This document shows positions 25,132 through 32,853 of a DNA stretch of 64,000 nt, piece by piece. Both the position numbers and the translations under genes were made by a program. The stretch covers positions 2,046,001 through 2,110,000 of the forward strand of contig NZ_AP027130.1 in NCBI RefSeq assembly GCF_027925145.1. The letters run 5' to 3'. Source of the DNA: Thermodesulfomicrobium sp. WS (GTDB lineage: Bacteria; Desulfobacterota; Desulfovibrionia; Desulfovibrionales; Desulfomicrobiaceae). How positions within the stretch are numbered: position 1 is the first letter of the stretch; each line of letters starts with the position of its first letter. A model generated the notes under the pieces. It was not told the DNA's origin, searched no databases, and saw nothing but the letters and a program-made list of their open reading frames with translations.

Positions 25132-26225
25132 GACTGCCTCCTCGTATGGAACCATCCAAGAAGCACCAGCACCAAAAGCCCGATCACCACCGCGGCCATG
25201 CCATGGGGACCGATGCCTTTGGGAGAGCTCGCCAGACCGAAATTGTGCGACACCGCTGCCCCTACGAGCATGCCCAATCCAAAGAGCGCGGCATCGGTGT
25301 TGCCCTCGCCGGCCATGAAGAGCTGACGACCCGGACACCCGCCAGCCAAGGCAAAGGCCAGGCCCGCCACCAGCATGCCAGCGAAGTTCCACAACCCCAT
25401 GGTATGGGCCACAGGCTGCTCTTCAAATCCAGGATGGAATTGCCCCACCACCACGTTGGTCACCAAGGCGGCGCCAAACAAGGCTACCACGCCCAAAAAG
25501 AGATGCGTATGCCGGAAAAGGATGAGATCCCGCAGGGCGCCCATGGTGCAAAAACGGCTGCGCTGGGCCAAGAACCCGATACCCAGACCCGCGGCCAAGG
25601 AGACGGTCATCGGGGCATAGGCCGCGCCGGGCCCTTTGAGAGAATACCACAGCACGCCGCTTTGGGCCTCGCCAGGAAGCGGCGGGAAAATCAGCCGCAG
25701 GGCCAAAAGACCCAGCATAATGGCCGGAAACACCAAGCCTGTTGCCACTGTCTGCGTCTGCGCCCGGCCTAGGGAAAAACCGGCCTTGAAAAAAAGTGTG
25801 CCGATCCACACCCCGGTGGCCAGGCCAGCCAATCCGAACAGGGCATTGCCATCACCGCCAGCCAGACGCAAAAACACCCGCCACGGGCAGCCCAAAAAGA
25901 CCAAAGCGCCAATCATGGCGATCATGCCGAGCACAAACCGCGTCACCGGGGCCGAGCCGCCGGAAGGTTTGAATTCTCCAAAGATCACGGCCGCCACCAA
26001 TGATCCGAGCACAAAGCCCATGATCTCCGGCCGCAGGTACTGGACCACCTCGGCCCGGTGCAGGCCGATGGCGCCCGCTACATCCCGTCCAAAACAGGCC
26101 ACACACACGCCCATGTTGGCAGGGTTCCCCCAGTACTGCAGCAGGGCCGCCACAATGCCAATGATCGCTCCCACCACCACGATCCCGGTGGTCGTAGCAA
26201 AAACATTGGTCCGTCCTTGAGCCAT
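25128..26225 (-). CDS. yedE: YedE family putative selenium/sulfur transporter
   Basis: Polytopic membrane protein of 365 residues of the YeeE/YedE family, with about 10-11 helices. Characteristic loops: GNPANMGVCVACFGRDVAGA near 30-50, MIGALVFLGCPWRVFLRLAGG near 120-140, AQRSRFCTMGALRDLILFR near 235 and ALAGGCPGRQLFMAGEGN near 305. The repeated Gly-Cys-Pro motifs are thought to guide thiosulfate or selenium species. YedE beside TusA and DUF3343 is the arrangement linked to selenium metabolism. The start at 26225 has AAGGAGG upstream; a cysteine-rich small gene lies 25 bases upstream. Confidence 0.92.
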   Translation of the reverse strand: MAQGRTNVFATTTGIVVVGAIIGIVAALLQYWGNPANMGVCVACFGRDVAGAIGLHRAEVVQYLRPEIMGFVLGSLVAAVIFGEFKPSGGSAPVTRFVLGMIAMIGALVFLGCPWRVFLRLAGGDGNALFGLAGLATGVWIGTLFFKAGFSLGRAQTQTVATGLVFPAIMLGLLALRLIFPPLPGEAQSGVLWYSLKGPGAAYAPMTVSLAAGLGIGFLAQRSRFCTMGALRDLILFRHTHLFLGVVALFGAALVTNVVVGQFHPGFEEQPVAHTMGLWNFAGMLVAGLAFALAGGCPGRQLFMAGEGNTDAALFGLGMLVGAAVSHNFGLASSPKGIGPHGMAAVVIGLLVLVLLGWFHTRRQS

Positions 26226-26250
26226 AGCTTCCTCCTTGGTCGCCGTATTC

Positions 26251-26460
26251 TCAGCGCTTCTGCCCCAATGCACACGGACAGAGCACCGCATCCGGAGTGT
26301 AGCGGTGCACTTTGCCACACAGTGGGCAATCCACCCGCACGAGCCCACGCACCCAGCGGGCTCCTCGCTCCGTTTCCTCCACCTGAAGACGCTCCTCTAT
26401 CGTCCAGGAATGATGATAGAAGACCTCCCCACATTCTGGGCACACGAATGCAACTTCCAT
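26251..26460 (-). CDS. Small zinc-ribbon-like protein at the head of the yedE operon
   Basis: Protein of 69 residues with paired cysteines, CPEC near 7-10 and CPLC near 46-49, the spacing of a zinc ribbon, and a third group CPCAL near the end. Not recognised further. The ATG at 26460 directly abuts the U-tract side of a stem-loop and has no Shine-Dalgarno; a GTG at 26445 (giving MCPECGEVF) has GGAAG 8 bases upstream and may be the true start. Position before yedE, with a 25-base gap, suggests co-expression with the selenium/sulfur genes. Confidence 0.62.
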   Translation of the reverse strand: MEVAFVCPECGEVFYHHSWTIEERLQVEETERGARWVRGLVRVDCPLCGKVHRYTPDAVLCPCALGQKR

Positions 26461-26488
26461 AAAAATAAGCGCCTTTTAAGGCGCTTAT
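26461..26488 (-). terminator. Intrinsic terminator after proB, abutting the next start codon
   Basis: Read on the minus strand this is an inverted repeat ATAAGCGCCTT/AAGGCGCTTAT followed by five T residues, a good intrinsic terminator about 100 bases after the proB stop. The T-tract runs directly into the ATG of the small cysteine protein at 26460. Any transcript for that gene must read through the hairpin or start inside it. Confidence 0.75.
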
Positions 26489-26584
26489 CCGGCAGAGTCC
26501 AATTGTCTTGAAAAATCAAAAACAAAAAAATCAATAGATTCGCCCAATAGCCCCTGTCTTGCACAGAAGCACAGGAAATGGGCA

Positions 26585-27724
26585 CTAGAGCGTCTCGTCC
26601 AGGACGAGATTGTCGCGATGGATGACTTCCGGGTGCGGACAGGTGCCCAGGAGCGCTGTGATTTCCGCCGAAGAAAGCCCCTGGATGCGCCGCAGCTCCG
26701 CGGCCTTGAAATTCGTCAGCCCGACGCCGATGGTAGTACCTTCGGGGTCCACGACCTTCACCAGAGCGCCCACGCCGAACTGGCCTTGCACGCCCACGAC
26801 ACCGGCAGCAAGGAGGCTCTTGCCGCGGGAGCGCAGGGCCTGGGCCGCGCCTGCGTCCACCTGCACCACGCCTGCGGGGTCCAAATGGTAGGCAAGCCAG
26901 AACTTCCGCCCGGACATATTGCGTTTGGGCCGCACCCAGGTCCCCAGCGCTTCCCCGGCAAAGACCCGCTCCAAGGCAAACTTCTCCCGGCCCGAGACGA
27001 TGATGGTGGGGATACCCAAACGCGCGGCCCGCCGGGCGGCCAAAAGCTTGCTGAGCATCCCGCCGGTACCGGCCTGGGTCTTGCCCCGACACATGGCGGC
27101 AAGGGGGAGACTCTCGATATCTTCAATGCACGCAAGGAGCGTGGCCGCCGGATTTTCCTGGGGATTGTCGTCAAAAACCCCGGGCGCGGACGTGAGATTT
27201 ACCACCAGGTCCGCGCCCACCAGGTTGGCCACCATGACCGACAAGGCGTCGTTGTCGCCGAACTTGAGCTCCTGCACGGCCACGGTGTCGTTTTCGTTGA
27301 CCACGGGAATGACCTTCCAGGCAAGAAGCTCGGACATGGTGTTGCGGGCGTTGAGGAAACGCTCCCGACTGCGCAGGTCGTCCTTGGTGAGCAGTACCTG
27401 GGCCGAGATCTTGCCAAAACGGGCAAAGGCCTCGTCGTAGGCATGCATGAGCCGGCTCTGCCCCACAGCGGAAGCGGCCTGCTTGTGCACCAGACAGGCG
27501 CAGGCACCACGACCCAGCACCGAGCGGCCCGCAGCCACGGCCCCTGAAGTCACGAGCACCACCTCCAGCCCCCGGTCATGCAGGCCCGCCACCTGATCCA
27601 CCAGCCGGCTCACGACCCGCATGTCCAGGCCTTCCGAACAGGTGAGCACCGCGCTGCCCACCTTGATCACCACCCGCCGGGCACCTTCCACAGCCCGACG
27701 CCGCTCTTCACGCCAATCTGCCAT
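26585..27724 (-). CDS. proB: Glutamate 5-kinase
   Basis: Protein of 379 residues, the usual length of the two-domain form. Amino-acid-kinase domain: RRVVIKVGSAVLT near 18, LVTSGAVAAGRSVLG near 55-70, FGDNDALSVMVANLVGADLVV and GTGGMLSKLLAARRAARLGI. A PUA domain follows from about 275 (LHHACGVQ-equivalent region to KAAELRRIQGLSS). It phosphorylates glutamate in the first step of proline synthesis; the PUA domain usually helps feedback control by proline. GGGGAAGGGGG precedes the ATG. Overlaps obg by 17 bases as the last gene of the obg-proB unit. Confidence 0.96.
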   Translation of the reverse strand: MADWREERRRAVEGARRVVIKVGSAVLTCSEGLDMRVVSRLVDQVAGLHDRGLEVVLVTSGAVAAGRSVLGRGACACLVHKQAASAVGQSRLMHAYDEAFARFGKISAQVLLTKDDLRSRERFLNARNTMSELLAWKVIPVVNENDTVAVQELKFGDNDALSVMVANLVGADLVVNLTSAPGVFDDNPQENPAATLLACIEDIESLPLAAMCRGKTQAGTGGMLSKLLAARRAARLGIPTIIVSGREKFALERVFAGEALGTWVRPKRNMSGRKFWLAYHLDPAGVVQVDAGAAQALRSRGKSLLAAGVVGVQGQFGVGALVKVVDPEGTTIGVGLTNFKAAELRRIQGLSSAEITALLGTCPHPEVIHRDNLVLDETL

Positions 27725-28772
27725 CCCCCTTCCCCTCGGAGTCCGGATTTGGGGCCACGCCTGCAAGTTCGGTAGTCTCCAGCATGGCCCACATAGCGGC
27801 CACTACCGCCTCCACCCCCTCGCCGTCCAGCGCGGACATGAAGAGCGCCGAAATCCCGGCGGCGGAAAGCGCCTCGGCAAGACGCGCACGCGCCGGGGCG
27901 TCCAAGAGATCGATCTTGTTCACCACGAGGAGCTGTGGCTTTTGGGCAAGGGCCGCGTCAAAGAGGCGAAGCTCCTCGTTGAGCATGGCGAACACCGCGC
28001 CCGGATCCTCGCCTTCCACGTCCGGGGCCGCCGCCAGGTGCACGAGGAACCGGGTGCGCTCCACGTGGCGCAAAAAGGTGTGCCCCAGACCGACACCAGC
28101 ATGGGCACCCTCCACCAGGCCGGGGATGTCGGCCACCACCATGCGGGTGCCTGCAGGGTGTTCCATCACTCCAAGCTGCGGGGTGAGCGTCGTGAAAGGA
28201 TAGGGCGCGATCTTGGGCCGTGCAGCAGAAATGCGCGAAAGAAATGTGGATTTTCCGGCATTGGGAAGTCCCAGCAGCCCTGCGTCGGCAAAGACCCTAA
28301 GCTCCAGACGCAGGCGCTTCTCCTCCCCGGGCTCGCCCGGCTGGGCAAAACGCGGTGTGCGCATGGTGGCGGACTTGAAGTGGGCATTACCCTTGCCCCC
28401 GCGCCCCCCGCGGGCGACGACGACCTCCTGGCCGTCGGAGACCAAATCCGCCAAAAGCACCTCGCCGTCTTCGGTCTCCTCGAAGACCAAGGTTCCCACA
28501 GGCACTTCCACGATCTTGGGGGCGCCGGCGCGGCCAAAGCACATGCCCCCCCCTCCAGGGCGGCCGTTTTCCGCCTCCTGCACCGACTGATGGCGATAGT
28601 CATACAGCGTCAAGAGCCGGCTCGAGGCCCGCACGATGACATCGCCGCCTGCGCCGCCATCCCCGCCATCCGGGCCACCTTTGGGAACATACTTCTCCCG
28701 TCGAAAGGAGACACACCCCCGGCCCCCATGTCCCGAACGCACAAGGATCCGGGCTTCATCCACAAAACGCAT
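27708..28772 (-). CDS. obg: GTPase Obg (CgtA)
   Basis: Ribosome-assembly GTPase of 354 residues. N-terminal Obg fold with glycine-rich stretch GGPDGGDGGAGGDVI near 30-45, then the G domain: G1 GLPNAGKSTFLS, G3 VADIPGLVEGA, G4 VNKIDL and G5 near MSALDGEGV. It acts in 50S maturation and the stringent response. No OCT domain beyond the G domain apart from a short acidic tail. GGGAGGAG precedes the ATG at 28772. An intrinsic terminator lies between it and rpmA, so its level may be set separately from L21/L27. Confidence 0.96.
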   Translation of the reverse strand: MRFVDEARILVRSGHGGRGCVSFRREKYVPKGGPDGGDGGAGGDVIVRASSRLLTLYDYRHQSVQEAENGRPGGGGMCFGRAGAPKIVEVPVGTLVFEETEDGEVLLADLVSDGQEVVVARGGRGGKGNAHFKSATMRTPRFAQPGEPGEEKRLRLELRVFADAGLLGLPNAGKSTFLSRISAARPKIAPYPFTTLTPQLGVMEHPAGTRMVVADIPGLVEGAHAGVGLGHTFLRHVERTRFLVHLAAAPDVEGEDPGAVFAMLNEELRLFDAALAQKPQLLVVNKIDLLDAPARARLAEALSAAGISALFMSALDGEGVEAVVAAMWAMLETTELAGVAPNPDSEGKGDGRLA

Positions 28773-28800
28773 TGGCTCCTCCCTTGCCGGCCGCTGCCCC

Positions 28801-28835
28801 AAAACACAAAAGCCGCCCGGAACTCCCGAGCGGCT
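28801..28835 (-). terminator. Intrinsic terminator between rpmA and obg
   Basis: On the minus strand AGCCGCTCGG and CCGGGCGGCT pair (one G-U) around a 5-base loop, followed by TTTGTGTTTT. It lies just after the rpmA stop and about 30 bases before the obg start, so it should end or attenuate rplU-rpmA transcription before obg-proB. Confidence 0.8.
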
Positions 28836-28858
28836 AGGAAAGCGAACGGGGCTTGGCG

Positions 28859-29125
28859 CTAGGCCACCGGCACCACGTTGACCCGAGTCTTCACCACATT
28901 CTTGCGGGAATACTTCTCAAACTGCACCACGCCATCCACCAGGGCGAACAAGGTATCGTCCTTGCCCTTGCCCACGTTGAGGCCGGGATGGAACTTGGTG
29001 CCCCGCTGCCGCACCAGGATATTTCCCGCGAGCACCTGCTGGCCGCCGAATTTCTTGACACCCAGCCGCCGACCTGCGCTGTCGCGTCCGTTCCGAGAAC
29101 TTCCGCCTGCCTTTTTATGTGCCAT
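28859..29125 (-). CDS. rpmA: 50S ribosomal protein L27
   Basis: Protein of 88 residues starting [18 protein letters not shown], the invariant L27 N-terminus that reaches toward the peptidyl-transferase centre. There is no cleavable N-terminal extension of the Firmicutes type. Followed by [18 protein letters not shown], also standard. Nine bases separate it from rplU. The order rplU-rpmA-obg is widely conserved. Confidence 0.98.
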   Translation of the reverse strand: MAHKKAGGSSRNGRDSAGRRLGVKKFGGQQVLAGNILVRQRGTKFHPGLNVGKGKDDTLFALVDGVVQFEKYSRKNVVKTRVNVVPVA

Positions 29126-29134
29126 GACGTCCTC

Positions 29135-29452
29135 CTAGAGTGCGGCCTCGATGCCCGTCACCTTCACCAAAGTGAAGTCCTGACGGTGGCCCTGCTTTTT
29201 GCTGTAGCCCTTGCGGCGCTTTTTCTTGAAAACGATGATCTTTTTGTCCCGGCCATGGTCCACCACCTGGCAGCGCACCACCGCGCCTTCCACCAGCGGC
29301 TGTCCCACCTTGAGACCGGACTCACCCTGCACCAAAAGCACCCGGTCCAGAGCGATCTCCGCGCCGACCTCGGCCTCCATCTTGGGCGCCTTGAACTGCA
29401 GCCCTTCTTCCACCCGGAACTGCTTCCCGCCCGTTTCTACAATCGCGAACAT
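29135..29452 (-). CDS. rplU: 50S ribosomal protein L21
   Basis: Protein of 105 residues: [17 protein letters not shown] at the start and the basic motif [20 protein letters not shown] near 75-92, both diagnostic of L21. The start at 29452 has TTGGAGG upstream. First gene of the rplU-rpmA unit. The region upstream (to 29843) has no confident gene and presumably carries its promoter. Confidence 0.98.
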   Translation of the reverse strand: MFAIVETGGKQFRVEEGLQFKAPKMEAEVGAEIALDRVLLVQGESGLKVGQPLVEGAVVRCQVVDHGRDKKIIVFKKKRRKGYSKKQGHRQDFTLVKVTGIEAAL

Positions 29453-29843
29453 GGTATGATGACCTCCAAAAAAGTGAACGACGCCCGAAACATGCTGCGC
29501 GGACGTCACGCCTTGCCGTCGAGAGGGAGGCTTTCTGTACGCGGCGATGGCCCTGACGTCAACCACAAAGCAAAAACTCCCATCCGGGCGTCCCGGGCCG
29601 GCACCGTGCCCAAGGAGACTGCGCCGTGCACCCGCAAATCATCCGGCGGCCACCTCCCAGCCGACGATCTGGCGCAGATTCCGGGAAAATTCCACGCCCA
29701 CCTCGATGACGGTGACTTCCGGGGCGCGGTATTTGGAGGAACACGAAGCATAGCGTCCCCCTTGAGTACGGAGGAGAGGTTGCGCAGGCATCCTCCCAGC
29801 CTCCCATGCCCTGCTTTGCGCAACGCATCCCTCTGAGCCGGCA
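29453..29843. other. 391-base interval without a confident gene
   Basis: Lies between rplU and the second tauE-like gene, both on the minus strand. It must hold the ribosomal-protein promoter. The only protein-like signal is a possible short minus-strand reading frame at 29639-29791, listed separately. I see no tRNA, strong hairpin or repeat. Confidence 0.6.
29639..29791 (-). CDS. Possible 50-residue peptide with a YxxP motif
   Basis: A short frame starting at ATG 29791, with GGGAGG upstream, would encode 50 residues. The C-terminal 31 (from KYRAPEVTVIEV) look protein-like, with GC-ending codons typical of this genome. YxxP stretches occur in leader peptides of some ribosomally made natural products, but no modification genes are nearby. 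A second ATG in another frame at about 29743, with GGGGA upstream, would join this reading only through a one-base frameshift. This could be a small gene, a remnant or chance. Confidence 0.25.
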   Translation of the reverse strand: MPAQPLLRTQGGRYASCSSKYRAPEVTVIEVGVEFSRNLRQIVGWEVAAG

Positions 29844-30728
29844 TCACATGCCCTTTCCCACAAACTCCATCACGTACTTGGCCGCGGTACTCAAAAGCAC
29901 CAGCACCAAGCCGGCCTTGATGACCCGCGACGGCACGAAACGCTGGCAGCGCGCCCCCAGATACATGCCCGCCATGCCGCCCAAACCAAAAAGCAGCCCC
30001 AACTTCCAGTCCGGGGCAACAGAAAGGTGCGGGTACCACGGAGCAATGGCTTGATAGAAGATCACCCCAGCCACGGAGGTAACGCACGTGCCCATGAGGG
30101 CCGCGCCAGCCACGGCGTACACCGGCAGGCCGAATATGGAGACAAAAAACGGGGCCACGATGGCGCCACCGCCGATGCCGTACACCCCGCCCACAACGCC
30201 CACCACCAGGCAAAGGACAAAAATCCCCCACACCGGGGCCTGATACCGCCTTCCTTGAAAGGTAAACGCCACCTGCCGCCAATTCCAGGCCTCCACCTCC
30301 ACCACGCCATGGCCGGTGTCCTTTTTGCCGCCGCCGCGCCACAGGTCGCGCACCATACGCGCGCCGATATAGGCGAGCACCAGGGCGGCAAACAGCTTGA
30401 AGCGCCGCGGATCCGGCAAATAGGCCACGCGCAACATCGCGCCGAGAAACACCCCGGGCAAGGTACCCAGCACCACGGCCCAGGTGAGCGGCCACACCAT
30501 GCGCCCCTCCTTGGCGTAGCGCCACACTCCGCTGGGGATGGCCACCACGTTGAAGAGCTGGTTGGTGGCGCTCACCGAGGGGTGCACATACCCCAGCACC
30601 GACATCTGAAAAGGAAGAAGAAGAAACGCCCCGGACACCCCGCCCATGGAAGTGCCCAGCGAAATGGCAAAGGCCGTCAGCGGCGGCACCCACCACGCCA
30701 CTTCGATACCTGCAGTGGAAAACATCAT
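29844..30728 (-). CDS. TauE/SafE family permease, second copy
   Basis: Polytopic membrane protein of 294 residues, shorter than the paralogue at 12.4 kb. First half has ISLGTSMGGVSGAFLLLPFQ near 20-40 and second half VVGVVGGVYGIGGGAIVAPF near 160-180, the paired TauE/SafE loops. Substrate unknown; sulfite-type anions are plausible in a sulfate reducer. Two adjacent ATG codons occur (30728 and 30725); the second is better spaced from AGAGGG. A perfect TGTGA-N6-TCACA palindrome 40-55 bases upstream indicates CRP/FNR-family control. Confidence 0.9.
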   Translation of the reverse strand: MMFSTAGIEVAWWVPPLTAFAISLGTSMGGVSGAFLLLPFQMSVLGYVHPSVSATNQLFNVVAIPSGVWRYAKEGRMVWPLTWAVVLGTLPGVFLGAMLRVAYLPDPRRFKLFAALVLAYIGARMVRDLWRGGGKKDTGHGVVEVEAWNWRQVAFTFQGRRYQAPVWGIFVLCLVVGVVGGVYGIGGGAIVAPFFVSIFGLPVYAVAGAALMGTCVTSVAGVIFYQAIAPWYPHLSVAPDWKLGLLFGLGGMAGMYLGARCQRFVPSRVIKAGLVLVLLSTAAKYVMEFVGKGM

Positions 30729-30767
30729 AACCCTCTCCCTCTGCTGTATTTTTTCACATATCTACTT

Positions 30768-30783
30768 TGTGATAAAAATCACA
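30768..30783. promoter_or_regulatory. CRP/FNR-type operator upstream of the tauE-like gene
   Basis: TGTGATAAAAATCACA is a perfect TGTGA-N6-TCACA palindrome, the canonical site of the CRP/FNR superfamily. Its centre is about 50 bases from the start codon of the minus-strand permease, compatible with a site at or near -41.5. Which family member binds cannot be told. Confidence 0.7.
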
Positions 30784-30814
30784 GAATCGTCAAGCCCCTC
30801 ACGGACCTCTCCTC

Positions 30815-30847
30815 AAAAAAAATCCCGGCCAGAACGCCCTGGCCGGG
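30815..30847 (-). terminator. Intrinsic terminator after the second usp gene
   Basis: On the minus strand CCCGGCCAG and CTGGCCGGG form a 9-bp stem with a 6-base loop, followed by A and a run of eight T residues. It lies about 28 bases after the usp stop and isolates the antiporter-usp operon from the tauE-like gene. Confidence 0.92.
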
Positions 30848-30874
30848 AAAGCACATTTCCAGCAGTTCCAAACG

Positions 30875-31339
30875 TCATATTCCGCAGGCGTCCTGCAGAT
30901 ACTTATGACGCAGGTTGCGCGTCACCAGCACGGGGCATTGGGCCCCTTGGAGCACGTGAGTCACCACACTGCCCATAATGACCCCTTCCAAGGCCGAAAG
31001 TCCCCGGGATCCAATCACAATGAGGTCGCAGTCATACTCTTCCTGCACATCGAGGATGACATACCCCGGCCGGCCTTCACGGGCGATGAGCTCAATGCGC
31101 ATGCCACAGGGCTCGAGCATCTTCTTATAATCCTCAAGCATCGCCATGGATTTCGCCTGCTCCTCTGCACGCAACATGGCAGCCTCATCTCCACCGATGG
31201 TCATATTGATAGGCTCATAGACATGCAGAAGATAGAGCACCGGATTGCGGACATTGAGTAAGTGACTCGCATATTTTGCTGCGTTGCGGGATGAATCGGA
31301 TCCATCCACCGGCACTAGGACGCGTTCAATCTTGATCAT
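30875..31339 (-). CDS. Universal stress protein, UspA family
   Basis: Protein of 154 residues: ERVLVPVDGSDSSRNAAKYA at the start and the nucleotide-binding motif GSRGLSALEGVIMGSVVTHV with CPVLVTRN at the end. Compared with the 11.6 kb copy it has an ATP-binding-type G-2X-G-9X-GS pattern and a longer helical insert. It follows the antiporter-like gene by 28 bases with a purine-rich ribosome site (GGAGGATC), so it is probably the second gene of that operon and may tune the transporter or respond to the same stress. Confidence 0.93.
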   Translation of the reverse strand: MIKIERVLVPVDGSDSSRNAAKYASHLLNVRNPVLYLLHVYEPINMTIGGDEAAMLRAEEQAKSMAMLEDYKKMLEPCGMRIELIAREGRPGYVILDVQEEYDCDLIVIGSRGLSALEGVIMGSVVTHVLQGAQCPVLVTRNLRHKYLQDACGI

Positions 31340-31367
31340 AGATCCTCCACGAGATCATACTTCCGCA

Positions 31368-32804
31368 TTAGAGGAAGAAAATCACGGTTGTCAAAATAAA
31401 ACACGGAATCAAAATTCCAATAGACCACGCCATGTAGCCGAAGAAGCTCGGCATCTTCACACCTGTAGATTCCGCGATAGAACGCACCATGAAGTTAGGC
31501 GCATTGCCGATATAGGTGTTGGCACCCATGAATACCGCTCCGGCAGAAATCGCCATGAGAGTAGTCACTTCCTGCATGAGCACCTGGGCATCACCGCCAG
31601 CGGTATTGAAGAATACCAAATAGGTCGGGGCATTGTCCAAAAAGCTCGACAGTGCGCCGGTAAGCCAAAAATACATGGCGTGGTTGGGCTGACCGTTCTC
31701 GGACACCAAGGCGATGATGCTCCGCAGCGCCCCTTCCTCGCCAGCGCGCAAGATGGCGATGGCCGGAATCATGGAAAGGAAGATGCCGGCAAAGAGCTTG
31801 GCCACCTCGCGAATGGGCTCCCAGTCGAACTCGTTCTTGCGCCGGGTCTCAAAACTGGTGGTCTTGAGGCTGATGCCCGCCAAAATGAGCAGCAGAATAT
31901 CCCGCACCACGTTTTGCAACTCCACGTGCACATGGTACACGTCAAAGCCCGTACCCGGGTTCCACATGCCACTCATGAGCACCCCGCCAACAACACCCGC
32001 CAAGAGCAGAAGGTTATGGGTGCCTTCCAACCCAAGCTTGCCCTTGGCTTGCGGCGGCGTGGGACGGCCTTCCTTGTTGAAGAGCACGGTATCCAGGACC
32101 AGGTACAGGGTCAGGAGAATGGCGGCGATCACGGCCATGGGTACGAAGAGATGCACCGTGGTCCAGAAGAACGATACGCCCTTGAGGAAGCCCAAGAAAA
32201 GCGGCGGGTCTCCCAGCGGCGTGAGCGATCCGCCGATATTGGCCACGAGAAAAATGAAGAACACCACGGTGTGCACCTTGTACTTGCGATGCGCGATGGC
32301 GCGAAGAAGCGGCCGGATCATGAGCATCGCCGCGCCGGTGGTCCCCATCCAGCTCGCCAAGATCGTGCCCAAAAGCAGGAGTCCTGCATTCACCTTGGGC
32401 GTGCCCACGAGGCTGCCGGTAAGGCACACCCCGCCGGCGATGGTAAAGAGTGCAAAAAGCAAAATAATGAAGGGGATGTACTCCAGAAGTGCGGTATGTA
32501 CCACTTCGTAGAGGGCCAGGTCGAATCCATGGGTCAGGGCAAAGGGGACAAGAAACGCCAACCCCCAGAAGGCCGCCACCTTGCCGTAGTGATGATGCCA
32601 AAAATGCGGCACGGTAAGCGGCATGACGGCAATGGAAAGGAGCATGCAGGCAAAGGGGATGACCCACAATGCGCCCAATTCTTTTCCGATCTCCTCGGCA
32701 GCGTGATGCAAGTCTCCGCCTGCGGCCCATGCCGGGGCCAACCCGCCAAGGAGCGCCACACCAAGGAGCGCGGCCACCCATGGCCAAATCCGTCGCTGTT
32801 GCAT
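31368..32804 (-). CDS. Na+/H+ antiporter-like transporter (ion transporter superfamily)
   Basis: Polytopic membrane protein of 478 residues with a signal-like first helix ending APAWAAGG and about 11-12 further helices. Motifs such as GTILASWMGTTGAAMLMIRP, ANIGGSLTPLGDPPLFLGFL and TGALSSFLDNAPTYLVFFN match the NhaD/CitMHS/ArsB ion-transporter superfamily; the SLTPLGDPP loop and SSFLDNAPT helix break are typical of NhaD-like sodium:proton antiporters. The substrate is therefore probably Na+/H+, though an organic anion cannot be excluded. The start at 32804 has AGGAGG upstream. It heads a two-gene operon with a universal stress protein. Confidence 0.82.
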   Translation of the reverse strand: MQQRRIWPWVAALLGVALLGGLAPAWAAGGDLHHAAEEIGKELGALWVIPFACMLLSIAVMPLTVPHFWHHHYGKVAAFWGLAFLVPFALTHGFDLALYEVVHTALLEYIPFIILLFALFTIAGGVCLTGSLVGTPKVNAGLLLLGTILASWMGTTGAAMLMIRPLLRAIAHRKYKVHTVVFFIFLVANIGGSLTPLGDPPLFLGFLKGVSFFWTTVHLFVPMAVIAAILLTLYLVLDTVLFNKEGRPTPPQAKGKLGLEGTHNLLLLAGVVGGVLMSGMWNPGTGFDVYHVHVELQNVVRDILLLILAGISLKTTSFETRRKNEFDWEPIREVAKLFAGIFLSMIPAIAILRAGEEGALRSIIALVSENGQPNHAMYFWLTGALSSFLDNAPTYLVFFNTAGGDAQVLMQEVTTLMAISAGAVFMGANTYIGNAPNFMVRSIAESTGVKMPSFFGYMAWSIGILIPCFILTTVIFFL

Positions 32805-32853
32805 GCAAGGTCCTCCTGTTTTCGGTTCTTCCAAACCTGATTGACGTTGCCCC

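Noticed and set aside
29506-30696. Long alternative minus frame through the second TauE/SafE gene and the empty interval
   Set aside because: The frame used by the permease has membrane helices and family loops; the alternative is Gly/Arg/His-rich without features.
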